A stretch of DNA of 64,000 nucleotides from NCBI RefSeq assembly GCF_001613165.1, contig NZ_BDBV01000076.1, positions 20,677 through 84,676 on the forward strand, written 5' to 3'. A program made the translations under genes and the position numbers. The DNA is from Nocardia mexicana NBRC 108244 (GTDB taxonomy: Bacteria > Actinomycetota > Actinomycetes > Mycobacteriales > Mycobacteriaceae). Positions 1-8,449 of the stretch are shown piece after piece. Positions within the stretch are counted from its first letter, which is position 1. Each line of letters opens with the position of its first letter. Below the pieces are notes generated by a model that saw nothing but the letters and a program-made list of their open reading frames with translations, searched no databases and was not told where the DNA came from.

Positions 1-461
1 GCGCTCACGTATGTGGCCTCGCCCGGCCAGGACAGCTCGCCCGCGGCCGCGGGCGCGATCTTGCGGTAGCGCTGCACGATCTCGCCGTCGTCGTTGATCA
101 GCACCGCGGTGTTGTACGGGGGCCTGAGCGGATGCCCTTCGTGTCGCTCGCCGCCCAGGGCGAACGCCCCCCACACCCGGTTGCGGCGACAGGCGGCGGC
201 GAATACTTCGGTTTCCTCCCCGGGAATCACCATCGCGGTCGAGTACAACTCGGTCTCGTCGTACATCACACCGGTTGTCGAATATTCCGGCATGACAATC
301 AGGTCCAGCTCCGGATGGCCGGTTTTCAGGCCGTCTACGAGGTGTCCGATCCGATAGCAGTTGGCGAGCACTTCGGCCCGCGAGTGCAGGCGAGTCATAG
401 GATGATTGACAACGGCAACGGAAACCGTGTCCGGATTCGATGCAACCGTTTCAAGGCTCAT
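1..461 (-). CDS. amiE: Aliphatic amidase, N-terminal part (cut by window edge)
   Basis: This gene encodes the first 153 residues of a nitrilase-superfamily aliphatic amidase, which hydrolyses short-chain amides to acid and ammonia. The start is the ATG at 461, beginning MSLETVASNP. Two members of the Glu-Lys-Cys triad fall at the same residue numbers as in Pseudomonas AmiE: Glu59 in the MPEYST motif and Lys134 in RYRKI. The catalytic Cys (near residue 166) lies beyond the window. The MarR gene and two AmiC-like genes beside it fit an amide-inducible locus. The product and family are clear; the exact substrate range is inferred. The remainder of the gene could not be checked for damage. Confidence 0.9.
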   Translation of the reverse strand, partial: MSLETVASNPDTVSVAVVNHPMTRLHSRAEVLANCYRIGHLVDGLKTGHPELDLIVMPEYSTTGVMYDETELYSTAMVIPGEETEVFAAACRRNRVWGAFALGGERHEGHPLRPPYNTAVLINDDGEIVQRYRKIAPAAAGELSWPGEATYVS

Positions 462-548
462 ATCCGCTCCTCGCAATCGAATCGGTTTCTTCCATTCGGA
501 AACATAAACCAGATTCGCGCAAGCCGCGCGGCGAGCCGAGAGCAAACC

Positions 549-562
549 CTGTCGGTCGACAG
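549..562. promoter_or_regulatory. Short inverted repeat between amidase and marR genes
   Basis: The sequence CTGTCG-GT-CGACAG is a perfect 6-bp inverted repeat directly after the marR stop codon and about 90 bp upstream of the amidase start. It could be an operator for the MarR protein or part of a terminator. The position is seen; the function is inferred. Confidence 0.3.
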
Positions 563-565
563 GAT

Positions 566-1021
566 TCAGTCGGCGACCGGAACCTCGGTGACGAGTTCCA
601 GCAGCCGCAGCAGGTCGGCGTGGCTGCGGGCGCCGATCCGCTTGCGTAGCTCCTCCTCGGCCCGCAGTTCCTCGGACCGCACGGACTCGACCAGCTCCGA
701 ACCGCGCTTGGTCAGCCCGATCAGGATGCGCCGGCGATCGTCCTCGGCGGCGATCCGGAAGATCAGGCCGCGCTCGGCGAGCGCATCGGCATGCCGGGTG
801 GCCGAGGAGGGCGGCAACTGCGAGCGGGCGGCCAGCTCGCTCATCGTGACGCCCACCTGGTCGGACAATTTCGACAACATCGCCCATTGATCGGCCGAAA
901 GTTGCCTGGCACACAATGCGGCGTCCAGGTGACGTAACCAACTGCGTTCGGCAGCACGCAGCGCCCCATGCAGCGTGGAAAATCCGCTTACAATGGTCGA
1001 CATATTTTCCCGCCCATTCAT
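566..1021 (-). CDS. MarR-family transcriptional regulator of the amide locus
   Basis: This 151-residue protein has the MarR winged-helix layout: an N-terminal dimerisation helix, a helix-turn-helix around residues 55-80 (VGVTMSELAARSQLPPSSA), a wing carrying DDRRRILIGLT and a C-terminal helix. It lies between the amidase gene and divergent AmiC-like genes. In Rhodococcus rhodochrous J1 a MarR-type protein (NhhD) works with an AmiC-like protein (NhhC) to control nitrile hydratase, so a similar amide-responsive role is inferred here. The start may be the ATG at 1021 or an internal ATG at 1003, which is preceded by a purine-rich GGGCGGGAAAAT. The spacer to the divergent gene is only 29-47 bp. 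Confidence 0.8.
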   Translation of the reverse strand: MNGRENMSTIVSGFSTLHGALRAAERSWLRHLDAALCARQLSADQWAMLSKLSDQVGVTMSELAARSQLPPSSATRHADALAERGLIFRIAAEDDRRRILIGLTKRGSELVESVRSEELRAEEELRKRIGARSHADLLRLLELVTEVPVAD

Positions 1022-1050
1022 TTTCGCTCGGACGAGAAGAAGGGTACCGA

Positions 1051-2109
1051 ATGTTCGCGTTGCGCGAGAGTCCGGATGATGTGATCGAGGTTCTCAACAT
1101 CGTCCCGCTGCAGGGGTCCGGAGGAATTGTGGCCCCCTCGTGTGATGCTGCAATTTCGCTGGCCGTCGACGAGATCAACAGCGGCGCAGGAATTCTCGGG
1201 CGTGAGGTGCGGGTCACCACCATCGACGGCGGCCGGTCGCCGCACGAGGTGGCGCAGGAGGTGTCGGCGCTGCTGGCCACCGATATGGTGCATGCGATCA
1301 CGGGTTGGCATATTTCTGCGGTTCGGCGCGCCGTGGCGCGCGCCGCCGGTGGGCGCGTCCCCTATCTCTATGCGACGACGCACGAGGGCCTGCCGGACGA
1401 GATGCCGGGCGTGCTGATGATCGGCGAGGATCCGGAGGGCCACATCCTGGCCGCCATGGGCTGGCTCCGCCGCGAGCTCGACGTGCGGCGGTGGGCGATC
1501 ATCGGCAACGACTACATCTGGCCGCGGGTGACGGCCGCGGCCATCCGCTCCGCGCTCGGTACCCCCGAGACGATCGTGCTCGAGCAGTTCGTCCCGCTGG
1601 GCACCACGGATTTCGGCGCCTTCCTCGCCGATCCGCGCCTGGACAAGGTCGACGGCGTGGTCATGCTGCTGGTCGGGACGGACGCCGCCCGTTTCAACAG
1701 ACAGTTCGCCCGCACCGGCAGAGCGGGCAGACAGGTGCGGGTGAGCCCCGCGGTCGACGAGACGGTGCTGCTCACGGCGGGCGCCGCGGCCAACGAGAAC
1801 CTCTACGTATCCTCCTCCTTCTTTCCCGACCCGGATCGCCTGGACCGGTACCGAGCCATGCACGGCGAATTCGCGCCGCAGCTCACCTTCTTCGGCAATA
1901 CCAGCTACGAGGCCATGCACACGCTGCGCGCGGTCGCCGAATCGGTCGGCGGCCTGGAGGTGCCGCGCATGCACGCCGCACTGACCGGCGGCGCGGTGCT
2001 CACCACCCCGTCCGGCGAGCGCAGCTTCCGCGGCAACCAGGCGGTTCAGTCGGCCCGGATCGCCCGCGCCGACGGTGTGGACCTACAGATCCTCGGCCGG
2101 ATCGCCTGA
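1051..2109 (+). CDS. AmiC-like amide-binding sensor protein, copy 1
   Basis: This 352-residue protein has a type I periplasmic-binding fold like AmiC of Pseudomonas and NhhC/NhlC of Rhodococcus. Recognisable blocks are LNIVPLQGSGGIVAPSC near the start, INSGAGILGREVRVTTIDGG near residue 50, GEDPEGH and GNTSYEAMHTLR. There is no signal peptide, which points to a cytosolic sensor rather than an ABC-transporter receptor; AmiC is also cytosolic. The start is the ATG at 1051, preceded by AGAAGAAGG, rather than an ATG further upstream in the same frame. A second related gene follows after 135 bp. Amide sensing with the adjacent MarR protein is inferred. Confidence 0.82.
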   Translation: MFALRESPDDVIEVLNIVPLQGSGGIVAPSCDAAISLAVDEINSGAGILGREVRVTTIDGGRSPHEVAQEVSALLATDMVHAITGWHISAVRRAVARAAGGRVPYLYATTHEGLPDEMPGVLMIGEDPEGHILAAMGWLRRELDVRRWAIIGNDYIWPRVTAAAIRSALGTPETIVLEQFVPLGTTDFGAFLADPRLDKVDGVVMLLVGTDAARFNRQFARTGRAGRQVRVSPAVDETVLLTAGAAANENLYVSSSFFPDPDRLDRYRAMHGEFAPQLTFFGNTSYEAMHTLRAVAESVGGLEVPRMHAALTGGAVLTTPSGERSFRGNQAVQSARIARADGVDLQILGRIA

Positions 2110-2114
2110 TTCAC

Positions 2115-2128
2115 GTACCGTTCGGTAC
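2115..2128. repeat. Inverted repeat between the two AmiC-like genes
   Basis: GTACCG-TT-CGGTAC is a perfect 6-bp inverted repeat just after the stop codon of the first AmiC-like gene. A GGTACCGA element also precedes the first AmiC-like start at 1044-1051. This may be a shared operator motif or a weak terminator; no function is proven by the sequence. Confidence 0.3.
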
Positions 2129-2244
2129 CTTCCGCAACACCCGCGATCCCCCCTCGAGCCACTGGCGATTTGTGAGTAAACTCTCGGTGAGCCAGGCATC
2201 GAGCAGTATCCGCCATCACCAGCGCAGCTGACGGAGAGTGCGAT

Positions 2245-3315
2245 ATGAGAACGCCGGGGGGTGAACACGACACCTTCGAAATCCTGAACGTGGTGCCCCT
2301 GCGTGGACCGGGCGGGATGATCGGGCCGTCCTGTGAGGCCGCCGCCGGGTTAGCGGAGCTCGAAATCAACAGCGGCAGCGGCATTCTCGGCCGCGAGGTG
2401 CGTATCACCACCGTCGACGGCGGTGCCCCGCCGCGCGAGATCGCCCGGGAGGTCTCGGCATTCCTCGCCACCGGCATGGTCGGTGCCGTCACCGGAATCC
2501 CGATGCCCGATGCCCGCGCCGCCGTCGTGCAGGCCGTGGACGGGCGGGTGCCCGCGCTGTTCGGCATCGGCGACGACGGCCAGTTCGGTTCCCGGCGCGG
2601 GGTGTTCATGATCGGCGAGAATCCGGGCGCCCAGACGGTGGACGCGCTGAACTGGCTGCACCGGGAGTTCGGGGCGCATCGATGGGCGCTGGTGGCCAGC
2701 GATTACATCTGGTCGCGCATGATGATTCCGGCCCTGCACCAGATGCTCGACCGGCCGCACTCCATCGTGGCCGAATACGTCCTCCCCCAGGGCTGTGCGG
2801 ATTACGACGAGGTACTGACCGATCCGCGGCTGGATCTCGCCGACGGCGTCGTGGTGCTGCTGGTCGGGGCCGACGCGGCGCGCTTCAATCGGGCCTTCGC
2901 GGCGGCCGGGCGGGCCGAGCGGCAGTTCCGCACCGGACCGACCGCCGACGAGAATCTGTTGGCCGCGGGCGGTTTCCGGGCCAACGCCAATATCTATGTG
3001 CCCTCCAGCGTGATCCCCGATTCGCGCCTGCGACCCGACCGCGAGCGAATCGAGCGCTATCACCGGCTGCACGGCAGTTTCGCGCCGTCGTTCAGCCGCT
3101 TCGCCACCTGTATCTACCAGTCGCTGCACACCCTGCGGTCGATGCTGGCGGCCGCCGGGTCCAACGACGTGGAGCGCATTCACACGCGAGTCGGCTCGGG
3201 CACGGTCTTCGAGCACAATGCCGGGGAGTTCCGGCTGCAGGGCGACCAGCTGCAACAGCCGGTCCGGATCTTCCGGGCCAACGGCGCCGAATTCGAGGTA
3301 CTTCTCCGGGTCTGA
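2245..3315 (+). CDS. AmiC-like amide-binding sensor protein, copy 2
   Basis: This 356-residue protein is a diverged duplicate of the gene before it. Shared blocks include LNVVPLRGPGG, INSGSGILGREVRITTVDGG, LVASDYIWSRM and DGVVVLLVGADAARFNR. It also lacks a signal peptide and so is probably cytosolic. The ATG at 2245 has an ACGGAGAG ribosome-binding site about 6 bp upstream. The central ligand-pocket segments differ from copy 1, so the two may bind different amides, or form a heterodimer. The family is clear; a sensor role with the MarR protein is inferred from the neighbours. Confidence 0.8.
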   Translation: MRTPGGEHDTFEILNVVPLRGPGGMIGPSCEAAAGLAELEINSGSGILGREVRITTVDGGAPPREIAREVSAFLATGMVGAVTGIPMPDARAAVVQAVDGRVPALFGIGDDGQFGSRRGVFMIGENPGAQTVDALNWLHREFGAHRWALVASDYIWSRMMIPALHQMLDRPHSIVAEYVLPQGCADYDEVLTDPRLDLADGVVVLLVGADAARFNRAFAAAGRAERQFRTGPTADENLLAAGGFRANANIYVPSSVIPDSRLRPDRERIERYHRLHGSFAPSFSRFATCIYQSLHTLRSMLAAAGSNDVERIHTRVGSGTVFEHNAGEFRLQGDQLQQPVRIFRANGAEFEVLLRV

Positions 3316-3354
3316 TTCCGGCCGCGAGCGCGCCGGAATGACGAGGGATTCGCT

Positions 3355-4032
3355 CTAGGCCGAGACCAGGCTGTCGAGCACCGACAGGAAGATGCCCAGC
3401 CCGTCGTCGCTCGGACCGGTGAGGGGCTCGGTGGCGTGCTCCGGGTGCGGCATCAGGCCGACGATGCGGCCGTCGGCGGAGGCGATACCGGCGATATTGC
3501 GCTGCGAGCCGTTCGGGTTCTCCCCCGCGTAGCGGAACACCACGCGGCCCTCGCCCTCCAGCTCGTCGAGCACCGACGGCGCGGCCTGGTAGCGGCCCTC
3601 CGCGTTCTTGACCGGGACGAGGATCTGCGCGCCCGGCTCGTATCGGGAGGTCCAGGCCGTATTCGTCTGCTCCACCCGCAGCCATTCGTCGCGACAGACG
3701 AAGTGCAGGCCCTCGTTGCGGGTCAGCGCGCCGGGCAGCAGCCCCGCCTCGCACAGCACCTGGAAACCGTTGCAGATGCCCAGCACCGGCATGCCCTTAC
3801 CGGCCGCCTCGACCACCTTGCCCATCACCGGGGCGAAGCGGGCGATGGCACCGGCACGCAGGTAGTCGCCGTAGGAGAAGCCGCCGGGGACGACGACCGC
3901 GTCGACACCCTTCAGGTCGGCGTCGGCGTGCCACAGGCTGACCGCCTCGGCGCCCGCCAACCGCACCGCGCGGGCGGCGTCGACGTCGTCGAGGGTGCCC
4001 GGAAAGGTGATGACCCCGATGCGGCTGCTCAC
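3355..4032 (-). CDS. purQ: Phosphoribosylformylglycinamidine synthase subunit PurQ
   Basis: PurQ is the glutaminase subunit of FGAM synthase. It releases ammonia from glutamine for PurL in the fourth step of purine synthesis. The 225-residue protein has the class I glutamine amidotransferase fold with nucleophile Cys87 in GICNGFQ and the His196/Glu198 pair in MPHPEHATE. It overlaps purS by 4 bp, so the two are translationally coupled. purL is not in the window. Length and motifs match the family. Confidence 0.97.
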   Translation of the reverse strand: MSSRIGVITFPGTLDDVDAARAVRLAGAEAVSLWHADADLKGVDAVVVPGGFSYGDYLRAGAIARFAPVMGKVVEAAGKGMPVLGICNGFQVLCEAGLLPGALTRNEGLHFVCRDEWLRVEQTNTAWTSRYEPGAQILVPVKNAEGRYQAAPSVLDELEGEGRVVFRYAGENPNGSQRNIAGIASADGRIVGLMPHPEHATEPLTGPSDDGLGIFLSVLDSLVSA

Positions 4033-4265
4033 GAGACCCGAACCACTTTCCAGTCCTCGATCACGGTGTTGGCCAGCAGCGCCTCGGCGATCTTCTCGAG
4101 CTCCGCGTCGTCCACGCTGTCGTCCACGTCGAGTTCGAATCGCTTGCCCTGCCGCACATCCGAGACGCCGGGAAAACCCAGGCGCCCGAGTGCACCGACG
4201 ATGGCCTGGCCCTGCGGATCCAGGATCTCGGTCTTCGGCATGACCTCGACCACGACTCGTGCCAC
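4029..4265 (-). CDS. purS: Phosphoribosylformylglycinamidine synthase subunit PurS
   Basis: PurS is the small structural subunit that bridges PurQ and PurL in the FGAM synthase complex. The GTG start at 4265 (VARVVVEVMPKTEILDPQGQ) is chosen because a GAGGAG ribosome-binding site lies 6 bp upstream and because it gives 78 residues, the usual length; the open frame extends further upstream without similarity to PurS. The motif for PurS-type dimer strands (DVRQGKRFEL) is present. The stop overlaps the purQ start. Confidence 0.95.
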   Translation of the reverse strand: MARVVVEVMPKTEILDPQGQAIVGALGRLGFPGVSDVRQGKRFELDVDDSVDDAELEKIAEALLANTVIEDWKVVRVS

Positions 4266-4359
4266 GCGCTGCTCCTCACGCTGGTGGGGGTTACCTGAAC
4301 AGCCTAATGGGGGTGGTGGGTCGCGGGCCCGCCGGGGCACACGGAGTTACGGTGAACAC

Positions 4360-5004
4360 ATGCGCATAGCCCACTTCGGTCATTCCTGCGTTCTCGTCGA
4401 GATCGACGGCACCAAGATCCTGTTCGATCCGGGTACGTTCTCGCACGGCTTCGAGGGCATCACCGGGCTCGACGCGATCGCGATCACCCACCAGCATCCC
4501 GATCACATCGATCCGAACCGGATCGAGGCGCTGCTCGAGCAGAATCCGGGCGCGCGGCTGCTCAGCGACCCCCAGACCGCGCGGCTGCGCGGCGAGCCCT
4601 GGGAGGAGGTGCCCGCGGGCCGGGTGCTGACCGTCGGCGGCGTGCAGATCACCGGCGGCGGCGGACGGCACGCGGTGATCCACCCCGAACTCCCGGTCAT
4701 CGACAACACCGTCTTCCAGCTGGGCACACCCGACGATCCGGCGCGGTTCGTCCATCCCGGCGACTCGCTGTGGGTGCCGCCGGTGCGGGTCGGGGTGCTC
4801 GCCATGCCGGCGGTGGCGCCGTGGATGAAGATCAGCGAGGCCGTCGACTACCTGCGCGCCGTCGGGCCGCGCGCCGCCTTCCCCATCCACTACGGGATCA
4901 TCGCGCCCGAGGCGCAGGGCATCTACTTCGGCCGACTGTCGGAGATGCGGCCCCCGGACACCGACTTCACGGTGATCCAGGCCGAGGACCACGCCGATCT
5001 GTGA
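4360..5004 (+). CDS. Metallo-beta-lactamase-fold hydrolase
   Basis: This 214-residue protein belongs to the metal-dependent hydrolase group related to UlaG. The metal-binding motif ITHQHPDHID supplies His44, His46, Asp48 and His49, and later histidines occur in GGRHAVIHP and FPIHYG. The N-terminus MRIAHFGHSCVLVE is typical of this group. It is divergent from purS with a 94-bp spacer. The natural substrate cannot be told from the sequence. Confidence 0.85.
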   Translation: MRIAHFGHSCVLVEIDGTKILFDPGTFSHGFEGITGLDAIAITHQHPDHIDPNRIEALLEQNPGARLLSDPQTARLRGEPWEEVPAGRVLTVGGVQITGGGGRHAVIHPELPVIDNTVFQLGTPDDPARFVHPGDSLWVPPVRVGVLAMPAVAPWMKISEAVDYLRAVGPRAAFPIHYGIIAPEAQGIYFGRLSEMRPPDTDFTVIQAEDHADL

Positions 5005-5031
5005 CGGTACGCCCGCACCCGAGCCGGACGG

Positions 5032-6402
5032 TCAGCCGGAGTAGGTGGCGAGGAACAGGGCTTCGGTGAGGGCCATGTGCTCGATTTCTGTCGGGTCCAC
5101 GCTCTCGTTGGGGGCGTGGATGAGGCATTTGGGTTCCTCCACGCCGATCAGCATGATCTCCGCATTCGGGTAGGTGTCGGCGAAGACGTTGCACAGCGGG
5201 ATGGAACCGCCCTGGCCCTCGGTGGTCGCCTCGCGACCGTAGGAGGCCTGGAAGGCGGCCTCCATGGCCCTGCGGGCCGGGCCGCTGGTGCCGGAGCGGA
5301 ACGGGGAGCCGACGGACTCGCAGTCCACCGTCACCTTCGCATGCCACGGTGTATTCGATTCCAGGTGTGCGGTAAGGGCTTTCAGCGCCTTGTCCGCCTC
5401 GACCCCCGGCGGTATCCGGAGATTCAGCCGGGCACGGGATTTGGGCTGGATGGCGGCCGACGAACCGACCACCGGCGGCACGTCTATGCCCAGCACCGTG
5501 ATCGCCGGGCGCGCCCAGACCATATCGGACACGGTGCCGTCACCGAGCAGGTCGACACCGTCGAGCACGCCCGCGTCGGCACGGAACTGCTCGACGGGGT
5601 ATTGCGCGCCGTCCCAGACCTGATCGCCGGGCAGTCCGGCGATCGTGGTGTTGCCCTTGGCATCTCGCAATGTGGCGAGGATATGGATCAGCGCGGCCAG
5701 CGCATCGGGCGCGGGACCGCCGAACATGCCGGAATGCATGGGGCCCGCCAGGGTTTCGACGGTCACGACGACATCGATGGCACCGCGCAGGGTCTGGGTG
5801 AACGTCGGCACGCCGACCGCGAAATTGCCGCAGTCGGCGATCACCAGTGCGTCGGCGCGCAACAGGTCGGCATTCTTCGGGACGAACGCCTCCAGTCCGC
5901 CGGTGCCCTGCTCCTCCGAGCCCTCGGCGACCAGCGTGATGCCGACCGGATAGTCGCTGCCGCCCAACGTTTCCCGCAGTGCGCGCAGCGCCGTCAGGTG
6001 CGTGACGATATTGCCCTTGCAGTCGGCGGCGCCGCGGCCGTACCAGCGACCGTCCTTCTCCGTCAGCTGCCAGACCGGGGTGTGCCAGGCCGCGTCGTCG
6101 AGCGGCGGCTGCACGTCGTAGTGGCAGTACAGCAGCACGGTCGGCGCACCGGCCGGAGCGGGACGCCGGGCGACGACGGCCTTACTGCCGTCGGGTGTCT
6201 CGTGCAGTCCGGCATCCGACAGGCCCACGGCGGCAAAGGCATCGGCCACCCACTCGGCGGTCCGGTGGCATTCCTCCGCCGGGAACTGCCGCGGATCGGC
6301 CACCGATCGGTACGAAACCAGTTCGGTCAGATCGGCTTTCGCCTGCGGCATCAGCGAGTGCACCTGCGTGCGCAGGGCGGACGTACGGGAATCGTCGGTC
6401 AT
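5032..6402 (-). CDS. M20-family metallopeptidase (dipeptidase type)
   Basis: This 456-residue zinc peptidase has the M20 catalytic domain with His94 and Asp96 in CHYDVQP, bridging Asp127 in DCKGN, and the Glu pair in AEGSEEQGT (about 160-164). The insertion dimerisation domain lies around 200-320. It resembles carnosinase-like or Xaa-His dipeptidases. It is last in a minus-strand run after a GadC-like permease and a small anchored protein, only 6 bp downstream of the latter. Transcription with a glutamate/GABA transport gene suggests an amino-acid or dipeptide substrate, but that is inference. Confidence 0.88.
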   Translation of the reverse strand: MTDDSRTSALRTQVHSLMPQAKADLTELVSYRSVADPRQFPAEECHRTAEWVADAFAAVGLSDAGLHETPDGSKAVVARRPAPAGAPTVLLYCHYDVQPPLDDAAWHTPVWQLTEKDGRWYGRGAADCKGNIVTHLTALRALRETLGGSDYPVGITLVAEGSEEQGTGGLEAFVPKNADLLRADALVIADCGNFAVGVPTFTQTLRGAIDVVVTVETLAGPMHSGMFGGPAPDALAALIHILATLRDAKGNTTIAGLPGDQVWDGAQYPVEQFRADAGVLDGVDLLGDGTVSDMVWARPAITVLGIDVPPVVGSSAAIQPKSRARLNLRIPPGVEADKALKALTAHLESNTPWHAKVTVDCESVGSPFRSGTSGPARRAMEAAFQASYGREATTEGQGGSIPLCNVFADTYPNAEIMLIGVEEPKCLIHAPNESVDPTEIEHMALTEALFLATYSG

Positions 6403-6408
6403 ATCAGC

Positions 6409-6855
6409 TCATTTCGTCGTCTCGCCGAGCTTCAGATCGCTCATCTGCTCGAGGTAGGCACGCAGCTTGTCCGGGCAGTAGGTATCGATGGCCAGTTCGG
6501 TCGCCGCGATCGTGTCGACGTCGGCGATCACCGGCCGGTTCCCGGGTCCGCTGGCGCCGTTGGTGATCGCCGCCTGGTACCGCGCCTTGATCAGCGGCGA
6601 GGACGGATCCTGGCAGATCAGGCCGCCGTCACGTCCCAGCGAATCCCGGATCACGTCCGTCTCCGGAGCCGGCAGTCCCGCGGCGACCAGCCGTCCGTGG
6701 AGCTCTCGCGCCCGCTCTGTGGCAACCGAATCGCGCTTGTTCTGCTCGAACAGCACCAGTCCGATCACCACGATCAGTATCAGCACGACCGCGACCACGG
6801 CGTTGACGATACGCCGGCGCCGAGTCTGCTCCGAGGTCTCCAGATGCTCGCTCAT
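6409..6855 (-). CDS. Small membrane-anchored protein of unknown function
   Basis: No function is recognised for this 148-residue protein. It has a short basic cytosolic start (QTRRRRIVN), one membrane helix at about residues 17-39 (VVAVVLILIVVIGLVLF), and an exported or extracytosolic domain with two cysteines (LICQDPSS and TYCPDKL) that could form a disulfide. A strong GGGGGAGGTG ribosome-binding site precedes the ATG at 6855. It overlaps the upstream permease gene by 4 bp, so a role linked to that transporter is plausible. Confidence 0.75.
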   Translation of the reverse strand: MSEHLETSEQTRRRRIVNAVVAVVLILIVVIGLVLFEQNKRDSVATERARELHGRLVAAGLPAPETDVIRDSLGRDGGLICQDPSSPLIKARYQAAITNGASGPGNRPVIADVDTIAATELAIDTYCPDKLRAYLEQMSDLKLGETTK

Positions 6856-8291
6856 GGCTGCACCTCCCCCGGCACCTCGGTCTTCCAGCTCGGTTTCCGG
6901 AACCGGAAGAACAGGTAGGGAATCAGCAGTCCGACGATGCCCATGCCGAGGCCGATCAGCAGCACATAGCTCAGCGCATTGCCGCTGCCGTACTGCGAGG
7001 GCGGCACGAACCCGATCAGGAAGGCGGCGACCGAGGACACCGTTCCCAGCCCGCACAGCGCGATCAGGGCGGGCGCGCGGTAGCCGCGCGGATGGTCGGG
7101 TTGCTTGCGCCGCAACCGGATCGCGGCCACGAACATCAGCACGTACATGATCAGATAGACCTGGGTCGTGATCACCGACAGGATCCAGTAGGCGCTGGAC
7201 ACGTCGGGGATGAATGCGTAGAGCAGCGCCAGGATCGTGGTCACGACCCCCTGCGCCATCAGCATGTTCTGCTGCACGCCGTGCCTGTTCACCCGGGTGA
7301 GGATCGGCGGCAGGTAGCCCTCGGTACGACCGATCAGCAGCAGGCCCTTCGACGGACCGGCCAGCCAGGTCAGCATGCCGCCCAGCGCCGCGGCCACCAG
7401 CATGACGCCGAGAACCGGTGTGAGGAAACCGATTCCGAAGTGATTGAAGAAACCGTCGAAGGCCTGCATGACACCGGCGGTGAGGCTGAGGTTCTTCGAG
7501 GGCACCACCCAGCTGATCACCACCGCGGGGATGATGAAGATCGCCAGCACCAGCGCCACGGCCAGCGCCATCGCCTTCGGATACTCCCTGCCCGGATCCT
7601 TCAGCGACGACACGTGCACGGCATTCATCTCCATGCCCGCGTAGCTGAGGAAGTTGTTGACGATCAGCACGAGGCTGGCCAGGCCGGTCCAGGCGGGCAG
7701 CAGATGCGACGAGTCCATCGGGGCGGCCGACGAATTGCCCTGCGCGAGAAAGACGATACCGAGCACGACGAGGAGCACGCCGGGGATCAGGGTGCCGATG
7801 ATCAGACCCATACTCGACAGTCCCGCAACGGTTTTCGTGCCCTGAGAGGATACGTACACCCCGGCCCAGTAGATGACGATGATGACGATCGCGACGTAGA
7901 GGCCGTTCGTCGCCAGCGACGGATGGATGATGTAGGCGAAGGTGCTCGCCACATACGCCAGCAGGCTCGGATAGTAGAAGATCGTCATCGCGAACTGGCA
8001 CCACACCGCGAGGAAGCCCAGCGGCTGCGACAGTCCCTCCCCCACCCACTTGTAGACGCCACCGGCCCAGCCCGACGCCAGCTCGGCCGCGACGAACGCC
8101 GTCGGCAGCAGGAACAGGAGCGCGGGCAGCAGATACAGGAATACGCACGCCAGCCCGTACACCGCCATGGTCGGCGCGGCGCGCAGGCTGGCCACGGAAC
8201 TGGTGGTCATCAGCGCCAGCGTCACCCAGGAGATGTACTTGGTGACCACGGCCGTCTTGGCCGCCTTCGCCGTCGGCACCGCTGTCGCCAT
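6852..8291 (-). CDS. APC-family amino acid permease, GadC-like (copy 1)
   Basis: This 479-residue protein has about twelve hydrophobic segments and resembles the glutamate:GABA antiporter branch of the APC superfamily. Family-typical pieces are WAGGVYKWVGEGLSQPLG near TM2-3, YAGMEMNAVH near TM6 and WLAGPSKGLL near TM8. The ATG at 8291 is preferred over a GTG one codon upstream because AAGGAG then has a 5-bp spacer. It lies next to glutaminase and glutamate decarboxylase genes. Glutamate/GABA exchange is inferred from the neighbours and homology. Confidence 0.85.
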   Translation of the reverse strand: MATAVPTAKAAKTAVVTKYISWVTLALMTTSSVASLRAAPTMAVYGLACVFLYLLPALLFLLPTAFVAAELASGWAGGVYKWVGEGLSQPLGFLAVWCQFAMTIFYYPSLLAYVASTFAYIIHPSLATNGLYVAIVIIVIYWAGVYVSSQGTKTVAGLSSMGLIIGTLIPGVLLVVLGIVFLAQGNSSAAPMDSSHLLPAWTGLASLVLIVNNFLSYAGMEMNAVHVSSLKDPGREYPKAMALAVALVLAIFIIPAVVISWVVPSKNLSLTAGVMQAFDGFFNHFGIGFLTPVLGVMLVAAALGGMLTWLAGPSKGLLLIGRTEGYLPPILTRVNRHGVQQNMLMAQGVVTTILALLYAFIPDVSSAYWILSVITTQVYLIMYVLMFVAAIRLRRKQPDHPRGYRAPALIALCGLGTVSSVAAFLIGFVPPSQYGSGNALSYVLLIGLGMGIVGLLIPYLFFRFRKPSWKTEVPGEVQP

Positions 8292-8449
8292 CACCGCTCC
8301 TTCTTCTGCCCGCTACCCACTGGGATCCAGAGATCGAGCAAACGGTCGAAACGGCACCGTTCCAGCTCACTGTGCCATCCGGGATCGCGGATCGGCCATA
8401 CTTCGCGACCGTTCGGCGACACTTCGTTAACAATCCGCAATCGCCGGGA

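Noticed and set aside
916..1050. Longer N-terminus for the first AmiC-like protein
   Set aside because: It is antisense to the marR start and has no similarity to AmiC. The ATG at 1051 has a good ribosome-binding site.
1018..1974. Long antisense ORFs over the AmiC-like genes
   Set aside because: They are His/Arg-rich shadow translations of GC-rich coding sequence with no family match.
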